64,000 nucleotides of DNA from positions 62,001 through 126,000 of the forward strand of contig NZ_NFLF01000003.1 of assembly GCF_002160765.1 (NCBI RefSeq), read 5' to 3'. Below the pieces are notes generated by a model, which was not told where the DNA came from, did no database searches, and saw only the letters and a list, made by a program, of their open reading frames with translations. Every line of letters begins with the position of its first letter. Position 1 is the first letter of the stretch. Position numbers and translations under genes: made by a program. The stretch is from Lachnoclostridium sp. An138 (GTDB lineage Bacteria > Bacillota > Clostridia > Lachnospirales > Lachnospiraceae). Of the stretch, positions 33,001 to 41,648 are shown piece by piece.

Positions 33001-34212
33001 ATGAAGGACAGAAAACAGTTTTGGAAAGGGATAGCGGCCGGATTTGTGATCACCCTGATTCTGACAGAGGGAGCGATATTCGGACGGAATCTTCTGACGG
33101 ACATGGAGGAGAAAAACCGGGAGGAAAGCGGACAGCTGAATCTGACCGGTTCATCGGTGGAAAGCAAACTGGAAGAGATTCAGGCTCTGATGGAGACCTA
33201 TTATCTGGAGGATATTGATGCGGAACAGGTAGAGGATTATCTTTATAAAGGAGCTGTGGCCGGCCTGGGTGATATTTACGCGGCCTACTATACGGAAGAA
33301 GAGTACCAGAGCATGATAGATTCCACAAACGGCAGCTATTACGGCATCGGCGTGGAGATTTCCCAGAATATGACCACAGGCATCATTACCATCAGCCGGA
33401 TTTTTGAGGGTTCCCCGGCAGAGGAAGCAGGTCTTCTCCCCGGCGACGTGATTTACAGGATTGCCGGAGAGGAAGTGACAGGCGAGGACCTGAACAAAGT
33501 AGTCGCTCTTATCAAGGGAGAGGAATATACGACCGTTACCGTGGAGGTGGCCCGGGACGGCGAGAGCGGCTACCTGGAGTTTGAGGTGGAGCGCCGTACC
33601 ATTGAAGTGCCTACCGTGGAGTCGGAGATGCTGGAGAACCAGATAGGGTATATTGCCATTACCTCCTTTGACGATGTGACCACGGAACAGTTTATGACCG
33701 CTCTGGATACTCTGGAAAGTCAGGGAATGGAAGCCCTGGTAGTGGATCTGCGCAATAACGGCGGCGGCCTGGTCTCCAGCGTATGCGCAATCCTGGACCG
33801 CCTGCTTCCGGAAGGCCTGATTGTCTACACGGAAGACAAATACGGAAACCGTGAGGAAGAATATTCCGACGCGGAAAATTACTTTGATAAGCCTCTGGCT
33901 GTACTGGTCAACGGAAACAGCGCCAGCGCCTCCGAAATCTTCGCGGGAGCCATCAAGGATTACGGAATCGGAACCCTGGTGGGAACTACCACATATGGAA
34001 AAGGTATTGTGCAGAAGATATATCCTTTGAGTGACGGCACGGCCGTGAAGCTGACGGTTTCCAAGTATTATACGCCGAATGGGAACAACATCCACGGAAC
34101 CGGAATTGAGCCGGATGTGACGGTGGAGCTGGATGAGGAGCTGATGTATGAGGTAGAGATACCGAAGGAAGAGGATAATCAGCTGCAGGCAGCGATAGAG
34201 GTGCTGAAATAA
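33001..34212 (+). CDS. C-terminal processing serine protease (S41, CtpA/B type)
   Basis: 403 residues. One N-terminal membrane anchor (about 9-28), a substrate-gating helix region, a PDZ domain (about 105-195, YYGIGVEIS and GSPAEEAGLLPGDVIYRIAG), then the S41 catalytic core. Nucleophile Ser lies in GNSASASEIFAGA (near 305), Lys in TTYGKGIVQ (near 331). It trims C-termini of exported proteins. Next to ftsEX and an M23 hydrolase, it may control hydrolase levels, as Ctp proteases do elsewhere. Hairpin repeat copy B starts 12 bases after the stop. Confidence 0.94.
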   Translation: MKDRKQFWKGIAAGFVITLILTEGAIFGRNLLTDMEEKNREESGQLNLTGSSVESKLEEIQALMETYYLEDIDAEQVEDYLYKGAVAGLGDIYAAYYTEEEYQSMIDSTNGSYYGIGVEISQNMTTGIITISRIFEGSPAEEAGLLPGDVIYRIAGEEVTGEDLNKVVALIKGEEYTTVTVEVARDGESGYLEFEVERRTIEVPTVESEMLENQIGYIAITSFDDVTTEQFMTALDTLESQGMEALVVDLRNNGGGLVSSVCAILDRLLPEGLIVYTEDKYGNREEEYSDAENYFDKPLAVLVNGNSASASEIFAGAIKDYGIGTLVGTTTYGKGIVQKIYPLSDGTAVKLTVSKYYTPNGNNIHGTGIEPDVTVELDEELMYEVEIPKEEDNQLQAAIEVLK

Positions 34213-34224
34213 TTCAAAGCGGAC

Positions 34225-34408
34225 ATTCCGCGGCTTTCTGTATCCCGTGTTCGGCCCAGGCCGCCCTCTCTTGCCGCTGTGCGGCAATTCACCTTGCGGA
34301 CACACCACGGACGCCCGTATGCTTCCGGACGGACTAAAAAACAGTCCGCCTGAATCATACGGGCGTCCGCAGCGAGCCGGACACTGCGATATCAGAAAGC
34401 CGCGGAAT
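34225..34408 (+). repeat. Long hairpin repeat, copy B
   Basis: Basal arms 34225-34244 and 34388-34408 pair over 20 bp with one bulge. GTGTTCGG (34247-34254) pairs with CCGGACAC (34377-34384). GGACGCCCGTATG (34309-34321) pairs with 34356-34368. The apex is CCGGACGGACT-AAAAAAC-AGTCCGCC. Compared with copy A it has an extra side hairpin TTGCCGC-TGT-GCGGCAA (34271-34287). Starts 12 bases after the S41 protease stop. Confidence 0.93.
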
Positions 34409-34602
34409 TGTGTTTTGAAAGAGTTCAGCTGGTAGAGTGCGGGTCATCATGATTTTTCACGGACACTTGGATAATGGAAACCGGTTGAACTGTATATATG
34501 GAAAGATTCCGAGTTCTCTGCAGAGTCTCAAGGGCTGCCTTGGGGTGGCTGGTATTCAGTTTTGAAAGTTCGGGTCAGGATGGCCCGTTAAATTACAGTT
34601 TA
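34409..34602. other. Intergenic stretch after hairpin B, no gene seen
   Basis: 194 bases with no supported frame. It has a tRNA D-arm-like string (TTCAGCTGGTAGAG near 34424-34438) without the rest of a tRNA, and a small CGGGTC/GGCCCG stem near 34570-34587. Confidence 0.4.
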
Positions 34603-34788
34603 TCATTCTTCCTTATCTTCAATTTCTCGCTCAAAAATTGAATATTTCCAATCATCAGTTCCAGAAATCAGTCTCCACCCTTGCTTACCATATTCGTTCA
34701 GCTTAGCAATATATCTGTCTAACTTAACATGAACATTAAACGAAGGCTCTGCGCTTAAATCTACGGTCATATACTCATATCTTTTCAT
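34603..34788 (-). CDS. DUF4177-like small protein
   Basis: 61 residues from ATG 34788, seven bases after AAGGAG; an upstream in-frame ATG (34806) lacks a site. The pattern KRYEYMTVDL then LDRYIAKLNEYGKQGWRLISG is that of DUF4177 proteins (one beta strand, helix, Gly-Trp-x-hydrophobic strand). Function unknown. It is clearly more AT-rich than the neighbouring genes and lies downstream of a PadR remnant on the same strand, so the pair looks like an acquired and decaying regulatory unit. Confidence 0.75.
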   Translation of the reverse strand: MKRYEYMTVDLSAEPSFNVHVKLDRYIAKLNEYGKQGWRLISGTDDWKYSIFEREIEDKEE

Positions 34789-34848
34789 TTCTAATCTCCT
34801 TTTCAACTTTCAATTTGTCCCTGGCTTTATTATACTATGGCTGTTTAC

Positions 34849-35033
34849 TTATTGGAATAGATGAATTGTAAACCCTCCGTCATGTCCCTTTCCCAATAGT
34901 AAGCGCCCTTTCGTTTCATTCTCGATAAATTGCATAATGGCATATCCGCGTTTCGGTGTGTATAGCGACAGCAAAATAAAGAATGTCACTTCTGTCAAGG
35001 CACCGCCTTTTGCCTGAATAGATGGTTTTAAGA
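34849..35033 (-). pseudogene. Truncated PadR-family regulator
   Basis: The minus-strand frame reads KPSIQAKGGALTEVTFFILL, then SLYTPKRGYAIMQFIENET and KGRLLLGKGHDGG, which is the N-terminal helix-turn-helix of PadR repressors. The expected ATG is replaced by TTA, the usual GAGTLYGA block is altered, and the frame stops at 34849, so the wing and C-terminal dimer helix are missing. About 60 of 110 or more residues remain. It precedes the DUF4177 gene by 60 bases. Confidence 0.7.
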
Positions 35034-35039
35034 AATAAA

Positions 35040-35059
35040 TGAACATTGCAAAATGTTCA
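35040..35059. promoter_or_regulatory. Inverted repeat, candidate operator
   Basis: TGAACATT-GCAA-AATGTTCA is a perfect 8-bp inverted repeat with a 4-base centre. It sits just upstream of the PadR remnant and about 150 bases before the ula promoter. The half-site shares TGAAC with the repeats at 35168. Confidence 0.6.
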
Positions 35060-35167
35060 AAATAATCATAAAATAGAATAAATCTGTACAAAATGCCGGA
35101 TTTTAGTTTACATAACCGACAAAATAGTGGGTTTTGCTTGTGAGATAACACGAAATTATCAAATATA

Positions 35168-35195
35168 GAACGAAATGAACATAAAATGAACGAAA
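35168..35195 (+). promoter_or_regulatory. Direct GAAC repeats upstream of the ula promoter
   Basis: GAACGAAA at 35168-35175 and again at 35188-35195, exactly 20 bases apart (two helical turns), with a further GAAC at 35177. They end 15 bases before the -35 box. DeoR-type regulators often bind spaced direct repeats, so this may be the UlaR site. Confidence 0.5.
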
Positions 35196-35210
35196 CAATC
35201 ATAAAAGTAT

Positions 35211-35239
35211 TTGCAAGACGAAGCTGTGTCCGTTACAAT
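35211..35239 (+). promoter_or_regulatory. Sigma-A promoter of the ascorbate operon
   Basis: TTGCAA (35211-35216), 17-bp spacer, TACAAT (35234-35239); start point expected near 35246. Confidence 0.85.
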
Positions 35240-35287
35240 AATAACCATAAGGAACTGATAAATCTTTTTAAGAAAGGAAGAACAGAT

Positions 35288-36391
35288 ATGTCCAAGATTG
35301 ATGAAATCACAAGAGACAGCTGGATCATGAGTACTTTCCCGGAGTGGGGAACCTGGCTCGTGGAAGACATTGAGAACGAGGTGGTTGCCCCCGGAAATGT
35401 GGCCATGTGGTGGCTGGGCTGCACCGGAATCTGGTTTAAGACTCCGGGCGGAGCGAACATCACCATTGACCTCTGGTGCGGAAATGGAAAGAGAACCCAT
35501 GGTGACAACAAGATGAAGCCGGGCCATCAGATGGCGAATATGTGCGGAGGCCGCCTGATGCAGCCGAATCTGCGTAATGTGCCGTTCGTGATCGATCCCT
35601 TTGCGTTCAAGCAGGTAGACGCGGTTCTGGCAACTCATTACCATCAGGATCACATGTCAGCTGAGTGGGCAGCCCACGTAATCAAGAGCGGCATGACCAC
35701 CACAGATGAGAACGGCAAGGAGATTCCGGTACCGTTCATCGGACCGAAGAAATCTGTGGAGACCTGGATGAAGTGGGGCGTTCCGGCTGACCGCTGCATT
35801 ACCGTAAAACCGGGAGACACAATTAAGATCAAAGATATCGAGATTGTTGCTCTGGACAGCTTTGACCGTACCTGTATCGTAACTACAGACGACACCAGCG
35901 AGAACAGAGAAGAGCTGACCGGCGTATGCCCGACCGATATGGACGACAAGGCAGTAAACTACCTGGTGAAGACTCCGGGCGGAAACATCTATCACTCCGG
36001 AGATTCCCATTTCTCCATCTACTTTGCAAAGCACGGCAAGGATTACGATATCGACGTGGCATTCGGCTCCTTTGGAGAGAACCCCATCGGTATGCAGGAC
36101 AAGATGACTTCTATCGATGTGCTGCGTATGGCTGAGAACCTGCAGTGCAAGGTCGTAGTTCCGATTCACTGGGACGTATGGACCAACTTCCAGGCGGACT
36201 GCGAGGAGATTAAGCTGCTCTATGATTTCAAGAAGGACCGCAACGAATACAAATTCCACCCGTTCTTCTGGCAGGTAGGCGGCAAGTATACCTATCCGCA
36301 GGATAAGGATAAGATTTACTACCATCACAGGAGAGGATTCGAGGACTGCTTCGAGCATCCGCAGAATATCCCGTTCCGTTCCTGCCTGTAA
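35288..36391 (+). CDS. ulaG: L-ascorbate-6-phosphate lactonase
   Basis: 367 residues from ATG 35288 (AAAGGAAG upstream). Metallo-beta-lactamase fold; THYHQDHMS (near 116-124) carries the HxHxDH metal motif, and [12 protein letters not shown] and VVPIHWDVW supply further ligands. It opens the lactone ring of L-ascorbate 6-phosphate to 3-keto-L-gulonate 6-phosphate in the cytosol. First gene of the ula operon, before the PTS subunits that create its substrate. Starts [20 protein letters not shown], as in known UlaG. Confidence 0.96.
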   Translation: MSKIDEITRDSWIMSTFPEWGTWLVEDIENEVVAPGNVAMWWLGCTGIWFKTPGGANITIDLWCGNGKRTHGDNKMKPGHQMANMCGGRLMQPNLRNVPFVIDPFAFKQVDAVLATHYHQDHMSAEWAAHVIKSGMTTTDENGKEIPVPFIGPKKSVETWMKWGVPADRCITVKPGDTIKIKDIEIVALDSFDRTCIVTTDDTSENREELTGVCPTDMDDKAVNYLVKTPGGNIYHSGDSHFSIYFAKHGKDYDIDVAFGSFGENPIGMQDKMTSIDVLRMAENLQCKVVVPIHWDVWTNFQADCEEIKLLYDFKKDRNEYKFHPFFWQVGGKYTYPQDKDKIYYHHRRGFEDCFEHPQNIPFRSCL

Positions 36392-36409
36392 TCATTTGAA
36401 CATTCCTGT

Positions 36410-36434
36410 CTGCCCGGCAGCGCCGGGCGGGCAG
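36410..36434 (+). other. Intercistronic hairpin between ulaG and ulaC
   Basis: CTGCCCGGC pairs with GCCGGG...GGGCAG. It has no T-run and is followed by the ulaC ribosome site, so it probably adjusts mRNA decay or relative expression. Confidence 0.55.
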
Positions 36435-36451
36435 ATGTAAGGAGAAGAGCT

Positions 36452-36919
36452 ATGTTAAGAGAATTTGTGGAAAAGAAGCATTATCTGTTCGCTGAAGAAG
36501 CCAAAGACTGGGAAGACGCCATTATCATGAGCTGCAAATCCCTGGAAGCGGACGGAACCGTAGAGTCCAATTATGCTCACGATATTGTGGAGTGCGTGCG
36601 CAAATACGGCCCCTATATTGTAATTATGCCGAAGATTGCGATGCCCCATTCCCAGGAGGGAGCGGTAGGAGTAAATAAGACGGCTATCGGCTTTATGAAG
36701 CTGGAGAAGCCGGTCAGCTTTGATCCGAACGACCCGGAAAAGGATGCGCAGCTGTTCTTTACGCTGGCTTCCTGCAATCCGGAACAGCATCTGAATAACA
36801 TGATGCGTCTTTCTGAGATGCTGATGAATGAAGAGCTGGTAGCAGAGCTTCTGGAGGCAAAGGGACCCGAGGATCTGCTGAGACTTCAGGAAAAGTATCT
36901 GGACAATAAAGAGGGCTAA
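36452..36919 (+). CDS. ulaC: Ascorbate-type PTS EIIA component
   Basis: 155 residues. EIIA of the fructose/mannitol fold: IVIMPKIAMPHSQEGA (near 55-70) has the His that takes phosphate from HPr. AQLFFTLASCNPEQHLNNMMRLSEML follows. It passes phosphate to the EIIB protein encoded at 38485. RBS AAGGAG. Gene order IIA-IIC-IIB. Confidence 0.93.
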   Translation: MLREFVEKKHYLFAEEAKDWEDAIIMSCKSLEADGTVESNYAHDIVECVRKYGPYIVIMPKIAMPHSQEGAVGVNKTAIGFMKLEKPVSFDPNDPEKDAQLFFTLASCNPEQHLNNMMRLSEMLMNEELVAELLEAKGPEDLLRLQEKYLDNKEG

Positions 36920-36954
36920 TGTTTAACTAGAGGGAAAATCTGGAGGAAAAGTGT

Positions 36955-38445
36955 ATGGATATTTTAATGAGAGCATGGTCGTATTTTGCTACAAATATTT
37001 TACAGCAGCCAGCATGGATGATCGGTTTGATTGTACTGATTGGTTACATACTGCTTAAGAAACCCTGGTATGATGTACTGGGAGGCACTTTAAAGGCTGT
37101 CATCGGCTACATGATTCTGGCTGTAGGTTCCAGCGGACTTGTAAACAATTTCCGTCCGGTACTGGTAGGCCTTGGCGAACGTTTCAATCTGGACGCCATG
37201 GTTATCGACCCCTATTTCGGACAGAACGCGGTTACCGCAGGTGTGGAAGAAGTATTTGGAAAACCGTTTTCACAGGTTATGATTCTTCTGCTGCTTGCGT
37301 TTGTTATCAATATTCTGCTGGTACGCTTCCGCAAAATCACGAAGCTTCGTTCCCTGTTCACCACAGGACACGTACAGGTACAGCAGGCTTCCACTGCTTA
37401 CTGGCTGATCCTGTTCGCTCTGCCGGGACTTCTGACGAATAACACAGCGCTTCTGATTGTCATGGCTGTTGTTCTGGGTCTGTACTGGGCCGTAGGTTCC
37501 AACCTGACCATCAAGCCGACGCAGGAGCTGACCGACGGCGCGGGCTTCTGTCTTGGACATCAGCAGATCATGGGCGTGGCTCTGTTCTCCTGGATTGCCG
37601 GAAAATGGCATGACCATGATATCAAAAAGGGAAAGAAGGCATCCAAAAAGATCGAGGATATCGAGCTTCCGGGCTTCATGTCCATCTTCAATGAGAACAT
37701 GGTATGTACCGCTCTTCTGATGACCCTGTTCTTCGGCATCATTCTTCTGCTTCTGGGACGTGATTACCTGACAGAGGCAGGCTTCCTGGCAGAGGGCGCA
37801 AGCTTCCTGTTCTATATCCTGACCACCTGTCTGAACTTTGCCGTATATCTGGCAATCCTGCAGCTGGGTGTTCGTACCTTCGTAACTGAGCTGACCAATT
37901 CTTTCCAGGGTATCGCGAACAAGCTGCTGCCCGGCTCCATTCCGGCTGTTGACTGTGCGGTATCTTACGGATTCGGTTCTCCGAACGCGGTTCCCATCGG
38001 TTTCCTTGCAGGAGCCGTAGGACAGTTCCTGGCTATCGGCGCTCTGATTCTTCTGAAGAGCCCGGTACTGGTAATCGCCGGATTCGTGCCTGTTTTCTTT
38101 GACAACGCGACCATCGCGGTGTATGCTAATAACAGAGGCGGTATGAAGGCTGCGATTGTACTGCCGTTCATTTCCGGTCTGTGTCAGGTATTCGGTTCCG
38201 CGTTCATCGCAAGCTGGGTAGGCATGGCTGCATACGGCGGATACCTTGGCATGTGGGACTGGGCAGTAGTATGGCCGGTGTTCACAGTTCTGATGAAGTA
38301 CTTAAGCTACGCAGGTCTGGCGATCGTTATCATTGCGCTTCTTGCGATTCCGCAGATTCAGTACAAACTGGACAAGGACGGCTACTTCCTGATGACCGAG
38401 GACTGGGAGGCTTACAAGGAGCTGAAGGCTAAGAAGGCTGAATAA
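36955..38445 (+). CDS. ulaA: Ascorbate-type PTS EIIC permease
   Basis: 496 residues, about ten or eleven membrane helices. ILLKKPWYDVLGGTLKAVIGY (near 28-48), SNLTIKPTQELTDGAGFCLGHQQ (near 182-204) and VPVFFDNATIAVYANNRGG (near 380-398) are typical of UlaA. It brings L-ascorbate (or a related acid sugar) into the cell while EIIB phosphorylates it. RBS GGAGG eight bases upstream. Confidence 0.95.
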   Translation: MDILMRAWSYFATNILQQPAWMIGLIVLIGYILLKKPWYDVLGGTLKAVIGYMILAVGSSGLVNNFRPVLVGLGERFNLDAMVIDPYFGQNAVTAGVEEVFGKPFSQVMILLLLAFVINILLVRFRKITKLRSLFTTGHVQVQQASTAYWLILFALPGLLTNNTALLIVMAVVLGLYWAVGSNLTIKPTQELTDGAGFCLGHQQIMGVALFSWIAGKWHDHDIKKGKKASKKIEDIELPGFMSIFNENMVCTALLMTLFFGIILLLLGRDYLTEAGFLAEGASFLFYILTTCLNFAVYLAILQLGVRTFVTELTNSFQGIANKLLPGSIPAVDCAVSYGFGSPNAVPIGFLAGAVGQFLAIGALILLKSPVLVIAGFVPVFFDNATIAVYANNRGGMKAAIVLPFISGLCQVFGSAFIASWVGMAAYGGYLGMWDWAVVWPVFTVLMKYLSYAGLAIVIIALLAIPQIQYKLDKDGYFLMTEDWEAYKELKAKKAE

Positions 38446-38484
38446 AAACCGCTCAAAATTTTATAAAGTATTGGAGGAATTAAG

Positions 38485-38781
38485 ATGCTGAACATTTTGG
38501 TATGCTGCGCAAATGGCGCCGGAACAAGTCTGATGATGAAGATGACCGCTGAGAAGGTCATCAAGTCTCTGAACGTGAAAGTAGGAAAGCTGCATCACTG
38601 CTCTCTGTCTGAGGGAAAGAGCGCCGCTACCCAGTTTGACGTTGTATTCTGTCCGCTGAACTTCATTTCCATGTTCAAGGACGCAGAGGCAAAGGGCGTA
38701 CATGTAATTGGTCTGAAGAACGTAATGTCCCAGGCTGAGATGGAAGAAAAACTGAAAGAGTCTGGAGTGCCGCTGAACTAA
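38485..38781 (+). CDS. ulaB: Ascorbate-type PTS EIIB component
   Basis: 98 residues starting MLNILVCCANGAGTSLMMKM. The phosphocysteine is one of Cys7/Cys8 in the CCANGAGTS loop. It receives phosphate from UlaC and passes it to the sugar bound by UlaA. RBS GGAGG. A terminator 14 bases after the stop would reduce read-through into the downstream regulator and metabolic genes. Confidence 0.95.
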   Translation: MLNILVCCANGAGTSLMMKMTAEKVIKSLNVKVGKLHHCSLSEGKSAATQFDVVFCPLNFISMFKDAEAKGVHVIGLKNVMSQAEMEEKLKESGVPLN

Positions 38782-38795
38782 GCGGCAGATTGGGG

Positions 38796-38846
38796 GAAGG
38801 TTCTTCTCAGGTCCGGGAGGCCTGAGAAAGGACCTTCTTTCCTTCT
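38796..38846 (+). terminator. Terminator inside the ula gene cluster
   Basis: GAAGGTTCTTCTCAGG (38796-38811) pairs with CCTGAGAAAGGACCTTC (38821-38837), then TTTCCTTCT. It lies between ulaB and ulaR. I see no strong promoter after it, so partial read-through or an unseen promoter must feed ulaR. Confidence 0.85.
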
Positions 38847-38899
38847 AAGATGAAAAAAAAGATAGCCTGTGGGAATCTTTTTATCAGGAAAGGAGCGAC

Positions 38900-39658
38900 A
38901 TGAAAGCAAGCCGTTCGATTGTAAACAGCCGGCGGGAGAGAATCCTGGAGACTGTTCGCAGCGAGGGAGACGTGACAGTCAGCACGCTTGCCGAACAGCT
39001 TCAGGTGTCGCCGCTGACCATACGGAGAGATCTGCAGTATCTGGAAGAGCACAAGCTTCTGGAACGTTTTTACGGCGGGGCCCGTACGGGCGGCGCGGAG
39101 GAGGCCCGGAAGAATAGCCGGGAACTGCGCAAGGAAAGGATTGCCCGCTATGCGGCCAGTCTGGTGGAGGACAGAGACAGCATTTTTATCAATACCAGCT
39201 CCACAGCCCTGGCCATGGTAAAATACATTAAGAGCCGGCGCGTGACGATCATCACGAATAACGGGAATATCATCAACGAAGAAAATCCTTCTCAGGCGAC
39301 CATCATTCTGCTGGGCGGAGAGCTGCGGTATATGAAGGGCGCCATGGTGGGTGATTTTGCAAAGAATAATCTGTCTCAGGTTACGGCCAAGAAAAGCTTT
39401 ATCGGGTGCAGCGGACTGAGCCCTGATATAGGGATGACCACCGAAATGGTCAGCGAGGTAAACCTGAATCAGATGATGTTTCAGCGTGTTACAGGAACCT
39501 CTTACATTCTGGCAGACGGCACCAAATTCGGAGAAAAAATCGGCCGCGTGTCGTGTCCGCCGGAAAAGATAGAGAATATTATAACGGATATGTCTGCTCC
39601 GCCAGAGATGGTGCGGCAGTTCCGTGAGATTGGAACCTGGGTATACCAGGTAGATTAG
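38900..39658 (+). CDS. DeoR family regulator, probably of the ula genes
   Basis: 252 residues. N-terminal DeoR helix-turn-helix (RRERILETVRSEGDVTVSTL then AEQLQVSPLTIRRDLQYLEE, residues about 10-50) and a sugar-phosphate sensor domain (IFINTSSTALAMVKYI, ILLGGELRYMKGAMVG, KSFIGCSGLSPDIGMTT). It likely senses a phosphorylated intermediate of ascorbate breakdown and represses the operon, perhaps via the GAAC repeats at 35168. RBS AAGGAG. Equivalent in role to UlaR, though exact orthology is not shown. Confidence 0.9.
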   Translation: MKASRSIVNSRRERILETVRSEGDVTVSTLAEQLQVSPLTIRRDLQYLEEHKLLERFYGGARTGGAEEARKNSRELRKERIARYAASLVEDRDSIFINTSSTALAMVKYIKSRRVTIITNNGNIINEENPSQATIILLGGELRYMKGAMVGDFAKNNLSQVTAKKSFIGCSGLSPDIGMTTEMVSEVNLNQMMFQRVTGTSYILADGTKFGEKIGRVSCPPEKIENIITDMSAPPEMVRQFREIGTWVYQVD

Positions 39659-39667
39659 GAGACAACA

Positions 39668-40714
39668 ATGAAAGTAAATAAGATAAAGACACATGAACTG
39701 GAGAAGTGCTACGCAATCAGCCCTCTGACCTACAACGGATCAGAGCATATCCTGATTGCGGCGGAGAAGGTGAACAAGTGCCTTCTGTTTGACCTGGACG
39801 GAAATCTGGAGGAGACCGTATGGGATGAGCCGGGCGGAACCATGAGCATGGTACAGGTTCCCGGAAGCAACGGACAGTTCCTTGCAACCCACAAATTCTA
39901 CTCCCCCAATGATTCCAAAGAGGCAAAGATTGTTCTGGTGACTCCGAAGGCGAAGAACGACTGGGAAGTAAAGACCCTCGTAGATCTGCCCTTCGTACAC
40001 CGTTTTGACATTCTGACCAGGGGCGGCGTGAACTATCTGATCGCCTGCGCGCTGAAATCCGATCACGAGTACAAGGATGACTGGAGATTCCCCGGAAAGA
40101 TCTGGGTCGGCGTGCTGCCGGATGATCTGAGCGGCGTGGATGAGGAGCATCAGATTGAGCTGACCGTGCTCAAGGACGGACTTCTCAAGAACCATGGTTA
40201 CTGCCGCGTGGAGGAGAATGGAGGAGTCTGGGCTGCCGTAGCGGCCGACAACGGAATTTTCAAGGTAGTTCCTCCTGCGGAAAAGGGCGGTGAGTGGACT
40301 GTGGAGACGCTGACGGAGGATGCTGCCAGCGACATGACCTTCGCTGATTTTGACGGAGACGGAGAACTGGAGATGCTGGTCATGACTCCGTTCCATGGAG
40401 AGATCGTGAAGATTTACAAAAAGGTAAACGGCGCCTATACCTGCATCAAGACCTTTGACAAGACCTATGAGTTTGCTCATGGCATCTGGGGCGCAGAAGT
40501 GTTCGGCAAGGGCGTGGCCATCATCGGACACCGCAAGGGAGAGCGCGATCTGCTGGCCTGCACCTATGACGGCAGCGACTATGTGATGGAAGTCCTGGAT
40601 CATGATGTGGGACCGGCCAACGTGCGTGTCTATGAGAAACCCGGCAAGGTAGGCCTGGTATCCACAAACCGCGAGATCAATCAGATTGCCTTTTACGAGA
40701 TTGACAGTCTGTAA
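39668..40714 (+). CDS. Beta-propeller/FG-GAP-like cytosolic protein of unknown function
   Basis: 348 residues without a signal peptide or membrane segment. Repeated short strands (for example GSEHILIAAEKVNKCLLFDLDG, FADFDGDGELEMLVMTPFHG) suggest a beta-propeller, and FDGDGELE is a calcium-loop motif of FG-GAP/VCBS repeats. Most such proteins are extracellular; this one sits between ulaR and ulaE and is probably a cytosolic enzyme or sensor for a sugar acid. Similar folds include aldos-2-ulose dehydratase/isomerase. It occupies the place where ulaD would be expected. Function not assigned. Confidence 0.75.
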   Translation: MKVNKIKTHELEKCYAISPLTYNGSEHILIAAEKVNKCLLFDLDGNLEETVWDEPGGTMSMVQVPGSNGQFLATHKFYSPNDSKEAKIVLVTPKAKNDWEVKTLVDLPFVHRFDILTRGGVNYLIACALKSDHEYKDDWRFPGKIWVGVLPDDLSGVDEEHQIELTVLKDGLLKNHGYCRVEENGGVWAAVAADNGIFKVVPPAEKGGEWTVETLTEDAASDMTFADFDGDGELEMLVMTPFHGEIVKIYKKVNGAYTCIKTFDKTYEFAHGIWGAEVFGKGVAIIGHRKGERDLLACTYDGSDYVMEVLDHDVGPANVRVYEKPGKVGLVSTNREINQIAFYEIDSL

Positions 40715-40734
40715 GAGCCAAGAACAGGGGAGCA

Positions 40735-40759
40735 GGGAGTCGGCAGCCATCCGGCTCCC
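40735..40759 (+). other. Intercistronic hairpin before ulaE
   Basis: GGGAGTCGG (40735-40743) pairs with CCGGCTCCC (40751-40759), one G-U, loop CAGCCAT. No T-run follows. Confidence 0.6.
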
Positions 40760-40782
40760 GGGGCGACAAGAAAGGAAACGCA

Positions 40783-41631
40783 ATGAAAGCATATACCATT
40801 GGATTATACGAAAAGGCCATGCCGAATACTTTGAGCTGGAAGGAAAAGCTGGAAGCGGCCAAAGAGGCGGGTTATGATTTTGTGGAAATCAGCATCGACG
40901 AGACGGACGCCAAGCTTGCCCGTCTGAACTGGACAAAGGAAGAGCGCCTGGAGCTGGTAAAGACCATGTACGAGGTGGGAATTCCGGTCCGCAGCATGTG
41001 CCTGTCAGGACACCGCAAATATCCGCTGGGAAGCAGCGATCCGGCTGTCTGCGCCAGAGGCATGGAAATCATGGAAAAAGCCATTCAGCTGGCGGATGAC
41101 CTGGGAGTTCGCATCATTCAGCTGGCAGGCTATGACGTATACTATGACGAGTCCACTCCGGAGACCGTGGCACGCTTTGGGGAAAATCTGAAGAAAGCGG
41201 TCCGTATGGCGGCCAGAGCGGGCGTTCTCATGGGCTTTGAGACCATGGAGACCGAGTTTATGAACACCTGCGCCAAGTCCATGAAATATGTGGACGCCGT
41301 AGGTTCCACATACCTGAACGTCTATCCGGACTGCGGAAATATCAACAACGCGGCCCTGACCTATGGCACGGATGTGCTGGAGGATCTGCGCACCTGCGCG
41401 GGTCATGTGGTAGCCATGCATCTGAAGGAAACCGTGCCCGGAAAGTTCCGGGACATGATGTTCGGAGAAGGACAGGTAGACTTCCCGGCCATGATTGACA
41501 CGGCATGGGAGATTGGCGTCCGCCGTTTCGTGACAGAGTTCTGGTATCTGGGAAAAGAAGACTGGAAATCTGATCTGCATTTCGCCTGCAGCGCCATGAG
41601 AAAGCTTCTGGATCAGAAGAACGACGATTGA
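40783..41631 (+). CDS. ulaE: L-ribulose/L-xylulose-5-phosphate 3-epimerase
   Basis: 282 residues, xylose-isomerase-like TIM barrel. YTIGLYEKAMPNTLSWKEKL at the start, FVEISIDETDAKLARLNW, SMCLSGHRKYPLGSSD near 69 and MGFETMETEFMNT near 150 match UlaE/SgbU; metal ligands include Glu in GFETME and the NVYPDCGN and EGQVDF blocks. It converts L-xylulose 5-phosphate to L-ribulose 5-phosphate. RBS AAAGGA. Followed, after 137 bases with an internal promoter, by the 4-epimerase gene. Confidence 0.95.
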   Translation: MKAYTIGLYEKAMPNTLSWKEKLEAAKEAGYDFVEISIDETDAKLARLNWTKEERLELVKTMYEVGIPVRSMCLSGHRKYPLGSSDPAVCARGMEIMEKAIQLADDLGVRIIQLAGYDVYYDESTPETVARFGENLKKAVRMAARAGVLMGFETMETEFMNTCAKSMKYVDAVGSTYLNVYPDCGNINNAALTYGTDVLEDLRTCAGHVVAMHLKETVPGKFRDMMFGEGQVDFPAMIDTAWEIGVRRFVTEFWYLGKEDWKSDLHFACSAMRKLLDQKNDD

Positions 41632-41648
41632 AAACAGTGTATTTTTTC

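Noticed and set aside
34424-34446. tRNA D-arm-like string TTCAGCTGGTAGAG
   Set aside because: No acceptor stem, anticodon stem or T-arm can be placed at tRNA spacing around it, so it is not a tRNA gene; at most a chance match or old remnant.
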